A stretch of DNA of 54,657 nt from contig DLST01000022.1 of the NCBI GenBank assembly GCA_002500745.1, positions 1 to 54,657 of the forward strand, read 5' to 3'. Positions 34,066 to 44,500 of this stretch are shown here, piece by piece; position 1 is the stretch's first letter; the number at the start of each line of letters is the position of its first letter. The stretch comes from Sphingobacterium sp. UBA7855. GTDB taxonomy: Bacteria > Bacteroidota > Bacteroidia > Sphingobacteriales > Sphingobacteriaceae. The translations under genes and the position numbers were made by a program. The notes beneath the pieces were generated by a model. The model was not told the DNA's origin, did no database searches, and was given only the letters and a program-made list of their open reading frames with translations.

Positions 34066-35133
34066 CTAATTCGATAATGTTTTAAATAATTGTGAGTGCA
34101 GTTTCTTAAGCTGTGTTGCAATTTCAGAAGTCGCTTTTGGGTTCATCAATTTTTCCCAGCCTTCGATCTTCAATTTTTTTGTCTTTTCAATGATATGTAA
34201 CCAGTTTGCCTGATGTAAATCTTTCTCTTCTACCACCTTGGCTACTCCTGCATTTTCCAATATTTTGGCCTTTATTTTTTGTTCTTCAAAAGGCCTTTCT
34301 GCAGGTATACAAATAATCTTTTTCCTTAAATCACCCAATTCCATTATGCAGTTATGCCCCGCATTGCTAATTACGATCCCGCAATTTTTAAGTATAGGGT
34401 ATGCATTCTTTGAATTGCCATAATAACTGACTCCATCAATAGCCTGATAATTTTGTATGGTACCAAGTATATGTAAATTGAATGTTTGCGGTAGATCCCT
34501 CCTAATTTGAGCAATAAGCGGCAGGTCAAAACATGTGCCACCCTGGCCAAAGAAAATAGCTATCTGATCTTCCGAACTCGAATGCTCTTCAATTGACATT
34601 CCGCTATATTTGGAGAACCCACCTGAATAAAATGTCTTTTGTATAAACTCCTTTTCGATAGGCTGCGCCATTAATTTTGCGTAGGGTGCCAGCAGAAGAG
34701 ATGCGCTTTCATAGGCCAGTAGGTGCGGAGTATCAGACCGGTCACCGTGCTGCCTCACCACTACGGTTGGTATCCCACAGAGACGGGCTAGTAATGCGAT
34801 CTCGACAGACACATCAACAATAAGTAGGCAACGGTTATTTTTTCCGAAAAAATTTATTATACGATCGTTTCTCTCCACTATTCCCTTCACATTAAGAGGG
34901 GCATAATGTAAAAAATTCAACTCACTACTTGCCCAATCCTGATCGCTATCAGTAGGCGTGTCAAATGGCAATTCGATTGTTAAGATATCTTCCGGTAATA
35001 GATCTTTATAAGTTGCCAATGAACTACCAAAAAATACCACTTCGTTATGGGGAAGTTGCTCTGCTATGGCTAAGGCTCTCGTCAAATGACCCGCCCCGTG
35101 GTGATGGATATAAAAAGCGTACTTATAGGGCAT
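34066..35133 (-). CDS. MurG/GT28-like glycosyltransferase
   Basis: The preferred start is ATG 35131-35133 (MPYKYAFYIHHHGAGHLTRALA), giving 355 residues; the longer frame would run 120 bases further into the upstream gene. The opening HHHGAGHLTR is the acceptor-side glycine-rich loop of GT-B enzymes, and SNAGHNCIMELGDLRKKIICIPAERPFEEQ (ends SNAGHNCIME and PAERPFEEQ) is the nucleotide-sugar site in the C-terminal half, as in MurG and UDP-GlcNAc transferases. It overlaps the upstream gene by 11 bases and precedes the GT2 gene by 4. Donor likely a UDP-sugar; acceptor not known. Confidence 0.8.
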   Translation of the reverse strand: MPYKYAFYIHHHGAGHLTRALAIAEQLPHNEVVFFGSSLATYKDLLPEDILTIELPFDTPTDSDQDWASSELNFLHYAPLNVKGIVERNDRIINFFGKNNRCLLIVDVSVEIALLARLCGIPTVVVRQHGDRSDTPHLLAYESASLLLAPYAKLMAQPIEKEFIQKTFYSGGFSKYSGMSIEEHSSSEDQIAIFFGQGGTCFDLPLIAQIRRDLPQTFNLHILGTIQNYQAIDGVSYYGNSKNAYPILKNCGIVISNAGHNCIMELGDLRKKIICIPAERPFEEQKIKAKILENAGVAKVVEEKDLHQANWLHIIEKTKKLKIEGWEKLMNPKATSEIATQLKKLHSQLFKTLSN

Positions 35134-36208
35134 ACTTACTTTCGCAATTTTCGATGACTTGGGCAAATACATTTTCATAGGAGGATACCATTTCTTTAAT
35201 ATCCAAAGCTGACTCAGCATGTGCTCGACAAGCTTTTCTACTAAGCTGCGCCGCATCGTTTATGCATTTTGCCAATTCAACCACCGAGCACGATGCGGTA
35301 AGACATCCCGTTTCGTTATTTACAATCTTTGGCAGTGCTCCTCTCGCGAAACCCGCAACTGGTGTTCCGCAAGCTAAGCTTTCGGCGACAACCAAACCGA
35401 AAGGTTCTTCCCAACAAGGCGTAATAACACTTACTGCTGCATTCCCAATAAGTTCATTAAGTTCTTCGTGTGTACAGTGCTCTACCCACTCAGCGCTTTC
35501 ATCCAGAAGCGGCTTAACAAAAGTTTCAAAATAGTGCTTGTCGGCAACTGAACCCGCTATTTTGATAGGCCTTCCGGCCAATTTTGCTGCTGCGATTGCA
35601 AAATGGGTTCCTTTATCCGGATGAATTCTACCGAACCATAAGACATAATTTCCGGCATTTTTAGCTGTAAATATCCATTTGTCCAGATTGATACCATTTT
35701 GTATAACCTTGCATTCGGTGATATAAGGCTCCCACGAAGAAGCATTTGTTTCCGACACAGAGACATACGTTATTTTTTTGTAGCGATTTGCTGCCAAAAT
35801 AGCCCTTTTCATCTCAAAGATAGGAGGAGTATGCAATACGGTTACCATTGGTGTTTGCATAAGGGTTGCCATTGTAATCGGTACATAATTTAGGCTATTG
35901 TTAAACACCACATCAAAATCATATTGGTCTATCTCCTGCATCAGTTCCAGATAAGCGTGATGCGTAGAGATAAAATCCTCACTTAACTCGTGAGAGCGAA
36001 ATCTGCTCAATGTTTCCATATCATAATCAACATCGCTAAGGATAGAATGTACATTTAGATTAGGATCCGAATGCTCACTCGCAAACAAGGTAACCTCATG
36101 CCCCCTTTGCAGTAAAAGTTTAGTTACTTCGTATGTAAAGGCTTCCAGTCCGCCCATAAATGGTTTGCGGATGGGATGTTTTAAATGAGCAAGCACTGCT
36201 ATTTTCAT
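35123..36208 (-). CDS. family 4 glycosyltransferase
   Basis: The 361-residue GT-B protein has the N-terminal glycine-rich region PFMGGLEAFTYEVTKLL (17-33) and, in the C-terminal half, VLWFGRIHPDKGTH and the donor-site motif EEPFGLVVAESLACGTPVAG with the two Glu of the E-x7-E signature. It is cytoplasmic. It is the first of three overlapping transferase genes. No polymerase, flippase or sugar-nucleotide gene lies beside them, so the product could be a small glycolipid or part of a cell-surface polymer. Confidence 0.92.
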   Translation of the reverse strand: MKIAVLAHLKHPIRKPFMGGLEAFTYEVTKLLLQRGHEVTLFASEHSDPNLNVHSILSDVDYDMETLSRFRSHELSEDFISTHHAYLELMQEIDQYDFDVVFNNSLNYVPITMATLMQTPMVTVLHTPPIFEMKRAILAANRYKKITYVSVSETNASSWEPYITECKVIQNGINLDKWIFTAKNAGNYVLWFGRIHPDKGTHFAIAAAKLAGRPIKIAGSVADKHYFETFVKPLLDESAEWVEHCTHEELNELIGNAAVSVITPCWEEPFGLVVAESLACGTPVAGFARGALPKIVNNETGCLTASCSVVELAKCINDAAQLSRKACRAHAESALDIKEMVSSYENVFAQVIENCESKYAL

Positions 36209-36578
36209 AATATATTGAATGTATATATGCTGGCGACGTCACCATGCTGATTAGAACACGGCCAAGAGAAATTGGTTCACCACTATTTAAAATTATTTTT
36301 GGACTATCCCGGGCCAGTTGCTTACATGGTTAATACTGCGATGCAATATAGGGTTGTCTGTAGTTTAGTTAGTCGAGTTGTAAGGTCAATATTTGTATTT
36401 TGATAATTAGAAACAAAGACTGTTAGCTGTTGTTATATCTTTTTTTACGCTTTAGGTATGTTTACATTAATTTTATAAGACTCGAGATTATCCTATCTAT
36501 TGCCGTCAATAACTATGGCAGTTGATTTCGTTGTAGGCATTTATTGTTACATTTGTATTTAATAATAGTTTAAAATCT
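36209..36578. promoter_or_regulatory. divergent region between glycosyltransferases and the AraC gene
   Basis: This 370-base AT-rich region carries no gene. TACATTTG at 36548-36555 fits TAnnTTTG and lies 24 bases before the AraC start, with only a poor -33. No minus-strand box was found for the glycosyltransferase operon. Confidence 0.4.
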
Positions 36579-37436
36579 ATGCGCAAACGGACGGTATCTA
36601 TTCCTATTAGAACCTGGGGTCGAGATTACGGTAATGGCATAGCTGTCATTAATATGGAGTCGGAAATTCCAGGAAGTAAAGAATTCAATTATGCACATCG
36701 ACACGATTATCACCTTTTCGTATTGCAGGAAAGTGGCATCTCGCATACCGAAATTGATTTTAAGCAATATTTCATAGATCGGCCTACTATTATCTATCAA
36801 TCGCCAAATCAGGTACACAGGGCTTTGAAAGTTAAACAGTTAAGCGGTTTTATAATGACCATGTCCAATGAAAACTTACATGCGGATTATTTGAAAATAT
36901 TGCAGATGAATACACCTGTCGAGCCATTAACTTTATCCTCAAAGACAGATTTAGCAATTATACGAGAAGCTTTTTCTTTATGTAAAAAGCTATTCGATCG
37001 AAGAGATGACAAACTATACGATCGCCAGGTAAGAGACAGTTGCAATACCTTAGTTGGCCTATTTATGTCGCAATTTCTCAAACAAACAAAAGACGCAGAG
37101 AAACTTTCGCGTTTTGAAATAGTTCATAAGGCATTCACGGGTTTACTTGAGCAAAATTTTGTGAGCATGAAACGTCCCGCAGACTATGCCGCAGCATTAA
37201 ACATCTCCGTTGCTTATCTGAATGAGTGCGTGAAGAACGCAACAGGTGTATCCGTTTCATATCAGATACAACAACGAATTATTTTAGAGGCTAAGCGCCT
37301 GCTTTATCACTCAGATAGATCCGTAAAGGAGGTTGCAATTGAATTAGGCTACGATGATTATCCTTATTTTTCGCGACTATTTACCAAAGTTGCAGGAGTT
37401 ACCGCTTTGACATTTCGTAGAAAAAACCACGATTAA
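36579..37436 (+). CDS. AraC family transcriptional regulator
   Basis: The 285-residue regulator has an N-terminal cupin-like sensing part with the HRHDYHLFVLQESG stretch (41-54) and a C-terminal pair of helix-turn-helix units: RPADYAAALNISVAYLNECVKNATG and the classical second half VKEVAIELGYDDYPYFSRLFTKVAGVTALTFRR (ends VKEVAIELGY and SRLFTKVAG). It is followed after 75 bases by a siderophore-interacting flavoprotein in the same direction, a pairing that suggests control of iron use. The effector is unknown. Confidence 0.9.
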   Translation: MRKRTVSIPIRTWGRDYGNGIAVINMESEIPGSKEFNYAHRHDYHLFVLQESGISHTEIDFKQYFIDRPTIIYQSPNQVHRALKVKQLSGFIMTMSNENLHADYLKILQMNTPVEPLTLSSKTDLAIIREAFSLCKKLFDRRDDKLYDRQVRDSCNTLVGLFMSQFLKQTKDAEKLSRFEIVHKAFTGLLEQNFVSMKRPADYAAALNISVAYLNECVKNATGVSVSYQIQQRIILEAKRLLYHSDRSVKEVAIELGYDDYPYFSRLFTKVAGVTALTFRRKNHD

Positions 37437-37511
37437 TCCAATACTTACTCTCTTCTGTTCTTTTTTATACGATCGAATCTCGTGTACTTTGCTTAAACAA
37501 AATGTAATATT

Positions 37512-38228
37512 ATGCCAAGTGCACCAAAATGGTTATTTGATACTTTAGAGTTCTTAACGCCCAAGCTACCCTTGATCGAAGTTGTTGAAACGGTCTTTTT
37601 ATCAAAATCTGTTAAGAAGATTTGTTTTAAAGGTGATTTAAAAGACATACAATTCGCGGTCGGCTCCTTTATCGACTTTAGGGTGAACGATACAGAAGCG
37701 CGAAGATATTCGGTTTCTTATTCAGAGATTGAAAAGGGTTTGTTTGAATTCATCATTTATTTGAATGGTAAAGGTTGCGGAAGTAGTTTTATGGCGAACG
37801 TAAAGGTGGGCGACAAAATAGTTATGTATAAGCCGAGAGCGATAAGTAGGTATTATGATAAAACAGCGCGAAGGTTTGTGATTTTTGGCGATGAAACTTC
37901 ATTAGCACTTGCTGTTTCTTTTCTTCCGGTTTTAAAGGAGAATAAACGACAATTTCTGTTCATTTTTGAATTAGACGAAGAGAACAAAGAAGTTCCAAAA
38001 TTATTGGGTTTGGAAAACTGCCTTATATTTCCCAAAAACTTTTTGTTCAGTAAAGAGGACTGGCTAAGCGGAACACCGATAATTAATTGCTCGGATTGGC
38101 ACGAAGCCAGTTTTGTGTTGACCGGGAACGTAAAGTCGGCTCAAACGTTTCGAAAAATCATTAAAGAGAAATCAAATGGTAACATTTATTTACATGGCTA
38201 TTGGCTAGAGGGTAAAAAGGGATTATAG
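37512..38228 (+). CDS. siderophore-interacting protein (SIP family, ferric-chelate reductase-like)
   Basis: The 238-residue cytoplasmic flavoprotein has the FAD-binding RRYSVSYSE (about 64-72), the NAD(P)H-domain entry FVIFGDETSLALA (about 117-129) and the family ending YLHGYWLEGKKGL. SIP proteins reduce the iron of imported ferric siderophores to release it. It is short of the usual 250-270 residues, mainly by compact loops. It is preceded by an AraC regulator. No siderophore receptor is adjacent, so it may serve uptake systems elsewhere. Confidence 0.83.
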   Translation: MPSAPKWLFDTLEFLTPKLPLIEVVETVFLSKSVKKICFKGDLKDIQFAVGSFIDFRVNDTEARRYSVSYSEIEKGLFEFIIYLNGKGCGSSFMANVKVGDKIVMYKPRAISRYYDKTARRFVIFGDETSLALAVSFLPVLKENKRQFLFIFELDEENKEVPKLLGLENCLIFPKNFLFSKEDWLSGTPIINCSDWHEASFVLTGNVKSAQTFRKIIKEKSNGNIYLHGYWLEGKKGL

Positions 38229-38474
38229 CATTAGCACTTTAGCATTGCTATCGGGTACGATGGAGAAATGTCAACATGGCCAATATCACATGATCTCCAG
38301 CGCTTTATAGTAAACTGATCTTATGAAGCTGCCTAACCGTAGAGAACTAGATGTATAGCGAAATTAATGTTACAAAAACAAGCTGTAAGTTCTGATGGTA
38401 ATCATTCTCGAAAAATAGATTTACAGCCGAATCTTAGTGTGATAGTAAATACGGGCGATGCAAAAGTATAGTTG

Positions 38475-38849
38475 TTATGAGACTTTTATAAACTCACCAT
38501 TTTCACTTACTACTTCATTACCCCATTTCGTGATGGCTTCCAGAACTGGAAGAAGACTTTTTCCTAAATCGGATAGGCTGTAAATTGTCATTATAGGAGG
38601 CTTATCGCCATATGACCTCTTCGTGACTAAACCATCTTTTTCCAATTTCTTTAATTGCAAACTCAATGTCATTTCCGTAATTGCAGGCATTTCTTTCCGA
38701 AGCTCATTATACCTTTTTGGTACATCTTTTAAATGATACAGGATAACGGCTTTCCATTTTCCACCCATCAAATCCATTGTCAGACTAACCGTACAAGGGT
38801 AACTTTTCCCTTTAAGTGTCACGTAATCGCCGGTACATTCTGTTTTCAT
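38475..38849 (-). CDS. HxlR family transcriptional regulator
   Basis: The 124-residue winged-helix protein has the family layout YPCTVSLTMDLMGGKWKAVILYHL (ends YPCTVSLTMD and GGKWKAVILYHL), with Cys in the YPC position, then RYNELRKEMPAITEMTLSLQLKKLEKDGLV and the wing with SLSDLGKSLLPVL. Relatives sense electrophiles or redox change and control a divergent oxidoreductase gene. That is the arrangement here: an NAD(P)H-dependent oxidoreductase faces it across 86 bases containing a palindrome over the -33 site. Confidence 0.92.
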   Translation of the reverse strand: MKTECTGDYVTLKGKSYPCTVSLTMDLMGGKWKAVILYHLKDVPKRYNELRKEMPAITEMTLSLQLKKLEKDGLVTKRSYGDKPPIMTIYSLSDLGKSLLPVLEAITKWGNEVVSENGEFIKVS

Positions 38850-38885
38850 GCTACATTTATTTCGACCTATCCATCTTGATAGTTA

Positions 38886-38916
38886 TTGCAAATGCAATTT
38901 ACTTAAAATAGTTTTG
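38886..38916 (+). promoter_or_regulatory. promoter with overlapping palindrome for the oxidoreductase gene
   Basis: TTGC, 19 bases, then TAGTTTTG (38909-38916) is an exact TAnnTTTG promoter with normal spacing, 20 bases before the ATG. The -33 lies in the palindrome TTGCA-AA-TGCAA (38886-38897), well placed as an operator for the divergent HxlR protein. Confidence 0.6.
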
Positions 38917-38935
38917 TTACTAAAATAATTATAGT

Positions 38936-39484
38936 ATGTCATTAGTAATTTTAGCACACCCCAATTATGATAAATCTTTTGCTAACAAAACGATTATTGA
39001 AGAGCTAAAGAGCAACAACATGAATATTGAAATCAGGGATATCTATGCATTATATCCTGATTATGATATTGATGTAAGAGAAGAACAGAAAGCTCTTTTA
39101 CGCCATAGGAACATTATTTTTCAATACCCGTTTTATTGGTACAATATGCCGGCCATTTTAAAGCACTGGTTTGATAGGGTATTTGAGTATCAATTTGCTT
39201 ATGGTTCAAAAGGAGATAAACTAAAGGATAAAAACTTTATACCGAGTTTTACAGTAGGTTCATCAGAAAGAAGTTACACCGCTTTAGGCTTTCAGCATTT
39301 TCGTGTGTATGAATTTTGTAAACACCTTGAGCAGACAGCTTACCATACCCAAATGAATTACATTGAGCCGATTTATTTTCATGGTACTTCGCTAGCTGCG
39401 GGCTATACTGAGGAAGAAATAAGAGCCAATGCAAGACTGCACGCAAAAAAATTGATACAGAGATTGATAGAATTGGAAAGATAG
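38936..39484 (+). CDS. NAD(P)H-dependent oxidoreductase, flavodoxin-like fold (KefF/MdaB type)
   Basis: The 182-residue cytoplasmic flavoprotein shows the FMN/FAD phosphate loop ILAHPNYDKSFANKTI (4-19) and FQYPFYWYNMPAILKHWFDRVF (ends FQYPFYWYNMP and HWFDRVF), which holds the flavin ring in quinone reductases. It probably reduces quinones or similar electrophiles with two electrons. The divergent HxlR gene and the palindromic promoter suggest it is induced by such compounds. Confidence 0.9.
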   Translation: MSLVILAHPNYDKSFANKTIIEELKSNNMNIEIRDIYALYPDYDIDVREEQKALLRHRNIIFQYPFYWYNMPAILKHWFDRVFEYQFAYGSKGDKLKDKNFIPSFTVGSSERSYTALGFQHFRVYEFCKHLEQTAYHTQMNYIEPIYFHGTSLAAGYTEEEIRANARLHAKKLIQRLIELER

Positions 39485-39764
39485 CGACTTCTATTCACGA
39501 ATTCATGCTAAAGGTCAAAGTTGAATGAATAAAAATAAATAGTTTTTAGCATCTTTGTTGCAATTCCAAAATACAGGTTTTAAATTTATTTAGTACTAAA
39601 AGGGAAATTACATAATTAAAATGATCATAATGCCTACAAATTCACTTCATAATAAATAATCCGAAGGGACTATAAAATTTTATTTGGGGTACCAATGATT
39701 TTGATTTAGTAAATTTATCACTATATTAATTTCGTCGTTCGTACCAATTATAAGAATTTGCCAA
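39485..39764. promoter_or_regulatory. upstream region of the ECF sigma operon
   Basis: This 280-base AT-rich spacer holds no gene. TTTGGGGTA occurs at 39683-39691, also seen near two other transport loci, but it also occurs inside a coding sequence, so I do not call it an operator. No exact TAnnTTTG box was found, as might be expected for a gene read by an alternative sigma factor. Confidence 0.3.
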
Positions 39765-40358
39765 ATGAAATCTCCTAAAGAAGCTGCTACCCTGGAAAAA
39801 CTTAAAAATGGAGACTTAAATTCGTTTAATGAAATTTATTTCCATTATTCGCCGAAGATCTATATTAGATTGATTAAATTGGTGAAAAATCAAACTATTG
39901 CAGAAGAAATCCTACAGGAAGTATTTACCAAAATATGGCTCAAACGTGAAAAAATTGACCCTAATAAAGGATTTGTCTCATTTCTCAATCATATTTCGGA
40001 TAATTTGGCCATGGATTTTTTTCGAAAAGTGCAGAGAGACAAGGCCCTTCAGTTGGAAATTTGGGCTTCAGCAATAGAACTCTATTATCATACCGAAGAA
40101 AAACTGTTTTTCAAAGATAAACAACAGATGTTAACCAATGCAATTGACTCCCTGAGCCCCAAACGAAAGGAGATTCTGTTGCTCAATAAATTTGAAGACA
40201 AAAGTTATAAGGAAATTGCCGATTTATTGGGGATTTCAGTCTCTACAGTGAGTAATCAACTCGTGAGCGCACTCAAAGATATCAAAGAATATATTCAAAA
40301 AAATTACCGAGACGAGTATATAATCAGTCTTTTTGCAGCCTTTTTATTTAAGCTATAA
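39765..40358 (+). CDS. ECF-type RNA polymerase sigma-70 factor
   Basis: The 197-residue protein has sigma region 2 (about 20-90, with EEILQEVFTKIW) and region 4 (about 130-185, SPKRKEILLLNKFEDKSYKEIADLLGISVSTVSN, ends SPKRKEILLL and LLGISVSTVS). It is of the Bacteroidota expansion family that controls TonB receptor/SusD loci. The FecR-type anti-sigma gene starts 87 bases downstream, and susC and susD follow. It should activate its own locus when the anti-sigma releases it. Confidence 0.92.
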   Translation: MKSPKEAATLEKLKNGDLNSFNEIYFHYSPKIYIRLIKLVKNQTIAEEILQEVFTKIWLKREKIDPNKGFVSFLNHISDNLAMDFFRKVQRDKALQLEIWASAIELYYHTEEKLFFKDKQQMLTNAIDSLSPKRKEILLLNKFEDKSYKEIADLLGISVSTVSNQLVSALKDIKEYIQKNYRDEYIISLFAAFLFKL

Positions 40359-40445
40359 AAAAAATAAAAAAGCAATAGTGTGTTTCTCTTTGCCAAACGT
40401 ATAGAGTAACAAATACAGCAATGTATTGAACTAATTATAGAAAAT

Positions 40446-41531
40446 TTGAAAGAGCAATCCTTTAAAGATCAATTGTTGGCGTATATCCACAACCGCTTGG
40501 ATGTGCAGTATTATGAGTCATTTTTTGACGAAATGGCGGAGATAGATGCTGCAATTCTGGAATTATGGATCGCTCAGATGCTGGATCAGGATGAAGGACA
40601 GGCATTACAACAAATTCCCTTACCAGATTTAAACATCGTTCATCTGAAAGTGCTCGATCATATCTATGCCGTAGATCCGCCCAAACCTATGCTAGTCCGA
40701 AGAATAAGCCCGTGGGCCTGGGCTTCTTGTGCTGCTGTTCTATTCTGTGTACTTTCGGTTCTCTTTTTGAAAAATTTCTCAAGCTCAACAAAAGAACAGG
40801 TCATCTGGTATGAAAATAAAAATGCTTACACGATCAATGTTCAGCTTCCTGATAGCACGACCGTTATACTTTACCCCCATGCAAAAATCGGATTTGAATA
40901 TAATGGACAAGGCCACCGGGATGTACAGCAGGTGCAAGGTCGAGTTATTTATAAGGTGCACAAAAACAAAAATGCGCCTTTTCAAGTCAATTACAGCGGA
41001 TATTTGACTACTGCCTTAGGAACAATATTTAGCGTAGACCCCAAGGATGCCGATCATGTACTGATAAAATTAATGGAGGGCAAGATCTCGGTCGGATCAG
41101 TGGCAGCGGAAAGTCGAAACTTAATATACCTCAAACCAAAAGAGGAAGTATTGGTCAACTTAAAACTGCTGCAGATGATTAAGTTTTCGGAGCCCGAATT
41201 GACAAAATCTCAGCCTGCTCGTGTGGATAAGGAGTTAAGAAAACTCATTCCACATCTAACCACCGCCAATGTCGAATGGACCAATCAGTCTGTCAAATTT
41301 AACCAAACCAAAAACGTTCAACTATTAAGAGTAATCGAAAGCCTTTATGATGTTTCGATTATATGCGATAATCCTGATTTGCTCAACAGTTCCTTTACAG
41401 GAAGTTTAAATAGCAAAGAATCGCTAGCCAATTTTTTGACCAGCTTCTGTCAATTGAACGGTTGTACATTCCAAGTGAACAATGGTATTGTCAACATCAG
41501 TAATTCGGGAAGAAAGGAGGACGTACAGTAA
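40446..41531 (+). CDS. FecR family anti-sigma factor with DUF4974-like C-terminus
   Basis: The 361-residue protein, probably started at TTG 40446 since no ATG precedes the anti-sigma part, has a cytoplasmic N-terminus (1-88), one membrane helix (about 90-108, WAWASCAAVLFCVLSVLF) and a periplasmic FecR domain (QLPDSTTVILYPHAKIGFEYN, VQGRVIYKVHKNKNAPFQV; ends given). The last 85 residues, NVEWTNQSVKFNQTKN to VNISNSG, resemble DUF4974, an STN-like fold. It would hold the adjacent sigma factor until the outer-membrane receptor signals. It lies 67 bases before susC. Confidence 0.9.
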   Translation: MKEQSFKDQLLAYIHNRLDVQYYESFFDEMAEIDAAILELWIAQMLDQDEGQALQQIPLPDLNIVHLKVLDHIYAVDPPKPMLVRRISPWAWASCAAVLFCVLSVLFLKNFSSSTKEQVIWYENKNAYTINVQLPDSTTVILYPHAKIGFEYNGQGHRDVQQVQGRVIYKVHKNKNAPFQVNYSGYLTTALGTIFSVDPKDADHVLIKLMEGKISVGSVAAESRNLIYLKPKEEVLVNLKLLQMIKFSEPELTKSQPARVDKELRKLIPHLTTANVEWTNQSVKFNQTKNVQLLRVIESLYDVSIICDNPDLLNSSFTGSLNSKESLANFLTSFCQLNGCTFQVNNGIVNISNSGRKEDVQ

Positions 41532-41598
41532 GAGAGAATCAAGCCAACGCGGAAAAATAAACCAAAATATAAATCAGAATAACCAACTGTAAACAATT

Positions 41599-44500
41599 AT
41601 GAAGCATATTCTAATCAAATTAATGCTCGTGGGATTGCTATTTCCATACTTTTGTGTAGGATTTGCGCAATCAAACCTAAAAGTAACTGGTAAAATAGTA
41701 GACAATGAAGGGAATACATTACCCGGCGCAACTATTGATCTTGTCCACGAGAAGAGCAGTAAAAAATTCCATTTTGTGGCCGATAACAATGGATTGTTTG
41801 TTTTAACTCCACTTGTTGCTGGCGAAAATTATACAATCTATGCCCACCATCTCGGCTACGATACCGATTCTGTTAAGCATTTTGTGGCAACCGCTACCAG
41901 CAAAAACACCGTGCTTATCCGTCTGAAATCACACACCGGAATGATAGACGAAGTTGTTGTCGTCGGTTACGGTGTTCAGAAAAAGGTCAATTTGACGGGG
42001 GCTGTTTCCGCCGTATCGGGTGAAGATCTGAATAATAGACCTACTGGGCAAACTTCTTCGGCCCTTCAGGGCATGGCCTCTGGAGTAACCGTGACGCAGC
42101 GTTCCGGTAAGCCGGGAGCGGACGGTGCGGATATCCGTATTCGCGGTATCGGTACACTTGGCAACGCAGCACCGTTAGTGTTGATTGATGGGATCGAAGG
42201 TTCTATCAATAATATCGACCCCAATGTAATAGAAAATATTTCAATATTAAAAGATGCCGCATCTGCATCGATCTATGGCTCGAGAGCTGCCAATGGTGTT
42301 ATCTTGGTCACGACCAAAAGGGGAAGTTCTGATAAAGTCGCTATTGCCTACAATAATTATTTCGGCTGGCAGTCTGCGACTAATATGCCCAAAATCGTCA
42401 ATGCCCTGGATCATATGCTGCTGACGAATGAGGCGTATACCAATGTTGGTGCGAGTCCATTATATCCAGAAGATATCATTGCCGCTTATCGTAATCAGGG
42501 CAACGACAGCTCGGACGAGTATCCCAATACTGATTGGCAAAAGGAATCCTTGCAGGGGAATGGATTTCAGCAAAGCCATTTTCTGACAGTCAATGCAGGC
42601 ACAAATAAAGTAAAAATGCTGACTTCGGTCGGTTATTTCGACCAGAAGGGCTTGACACTGAATAGTTCGTTTAAGCGCTATACCATCCGCAACAACGTGG
42701 ATGTTAAATTCTCAGATCAGCTCGCCGTTAAATTTGACTTTCAATACGTCAATCCGATCGTCACCTCACCGGCAGCGAGCATCGAAGAACTTTTTCAGTG
42801 GATGAGCAGTATTCCTGCCAATCAATCCTTCAGAAATTCCAATGGTACCTGGGGATTGGGCTGGAATGGTAATAATCCCGTCTCTGCCGCGGCTGATGGT
42901 GGTGTTGCTACCAACAAAAGTCCATTTGGCAGTATCAATGCATCATTGATCTACAGACCCAAAGAATGGTTGACCGCCGAGGTCAATTATGCACCTAAAT
43001 ATGCGACTCAGGTAAATAAGAATTTCCGAAAAGCAGTGCAATCCTATTTTCCAGATGGTACGCCGAGCTTCTCGGTCCCTGTGCGGACAGCACTTACGCA
43101 ATACAATAGCCAAGAACTTTTTAATAATATGCGGGCGACCCTTACGCTAAACAAAGATTTTGGTCGGCATCAGGTGAAAGCATTGATTGGTGGTTCGAGG
43201 GAAGACTACAAGATTGATTACTCCCAGGGGTTTAGGGACACCTACGTTCTCCCTGACTATGAAGTGCTCAATGCCGGTTCGGCATTAAATCAGTCAGCGA
43301 CAGGAAGTGCTTCCGAGTGGGCATTACAATCTTTATTTTCCCGGATCAATTACATTTTCAAAGATCGTTATCTTTTAGAACTCAATGCACGCTACGATGG
43401 TTCCTCCAGGTTTGCCAAAGGTAAACGCTATGGTTTTTTTCCATCGGCATCCGCCGGATGGCGTTTTTCTGAGGAGCAGTTCCTAACAGCATCCAAGGGC
43501 TGGCTTACAGAGGGAAAAATCAGGGCATCATGGGGTAAACTGGGAAACCAGAATATCGGTACCTATCCAGCCGTGGCCTCTTTAAACCTAGGTTCTTACA
43601 CATTGGGCAATGGCATCGTCAATACGGCAGCGCTAAATGATATGTCCAATCCTGATATTACATGGGAGTCTACCGAAGAGAAAAATATCGGAATTGATCT
43701 TACCTTATTTAAGCGATGGACTATTACAGCAGATTTTTACAATAGAAAAACCAGTGATATATTATTACAGCTGGATATCCCGCTCATCATTGGTTTAAAT
43801 AAGCCTTATCAAAATGCAGGCGTCGTCGAGAATAAAGGTTGGGAGCTTTCCATGGGCTATCGAAGCGATCCGGCCAAAGACTTTAAATATAATTTTACAT
43901 TCAACCTCTCTGATGTCAAAAACAAAGTGCTGGATATGCGGGGAATCAATCAGACTGGTCTAACGGTTAATCGGGAAGGCTATCCCATTAATTCGATCTT
44001 TGGCTATGTTTCCGATGGCTATTTCCAAACAGTGGAGGAGGTAAAAGCTCATGCCACACAGTTTGGTACCTTAGCTCCAGGTGATCTCAAATACCGTGAT
44101 CAGAATGATGACGGAGTGATTAATGAGTCCGATAAGGTTATCATTGGTAGTACCATTCCACGATATACCTATTCGCTCAACTCCAATTTTAGTTTCAAGG
44201 GCTTCGACCTCAGTTTTCTTTTGCAAGGTGTAGGCAAAGCCGATGGCTACCTATACGGGGCCGGTATTCAGCCCTTTACGACGACCGGGGCAATTGGTGG
44301 AACAATTCGTGAGGATAATAAAGATAGATGGACACCCGATAATACTACAGCGAAATATCCCCGATTGGCTTTCGGACAGAACAACAACCATCAGTCTTCC
44401 CAATTTTGGATGAAAAATGCCGCCTATCTTCGCCTGAAAAATTTGCAGCTCGGCTATACCTTTCAGGCTGAGCTACTAAAGTCCATCGGGCTGAATAAAC

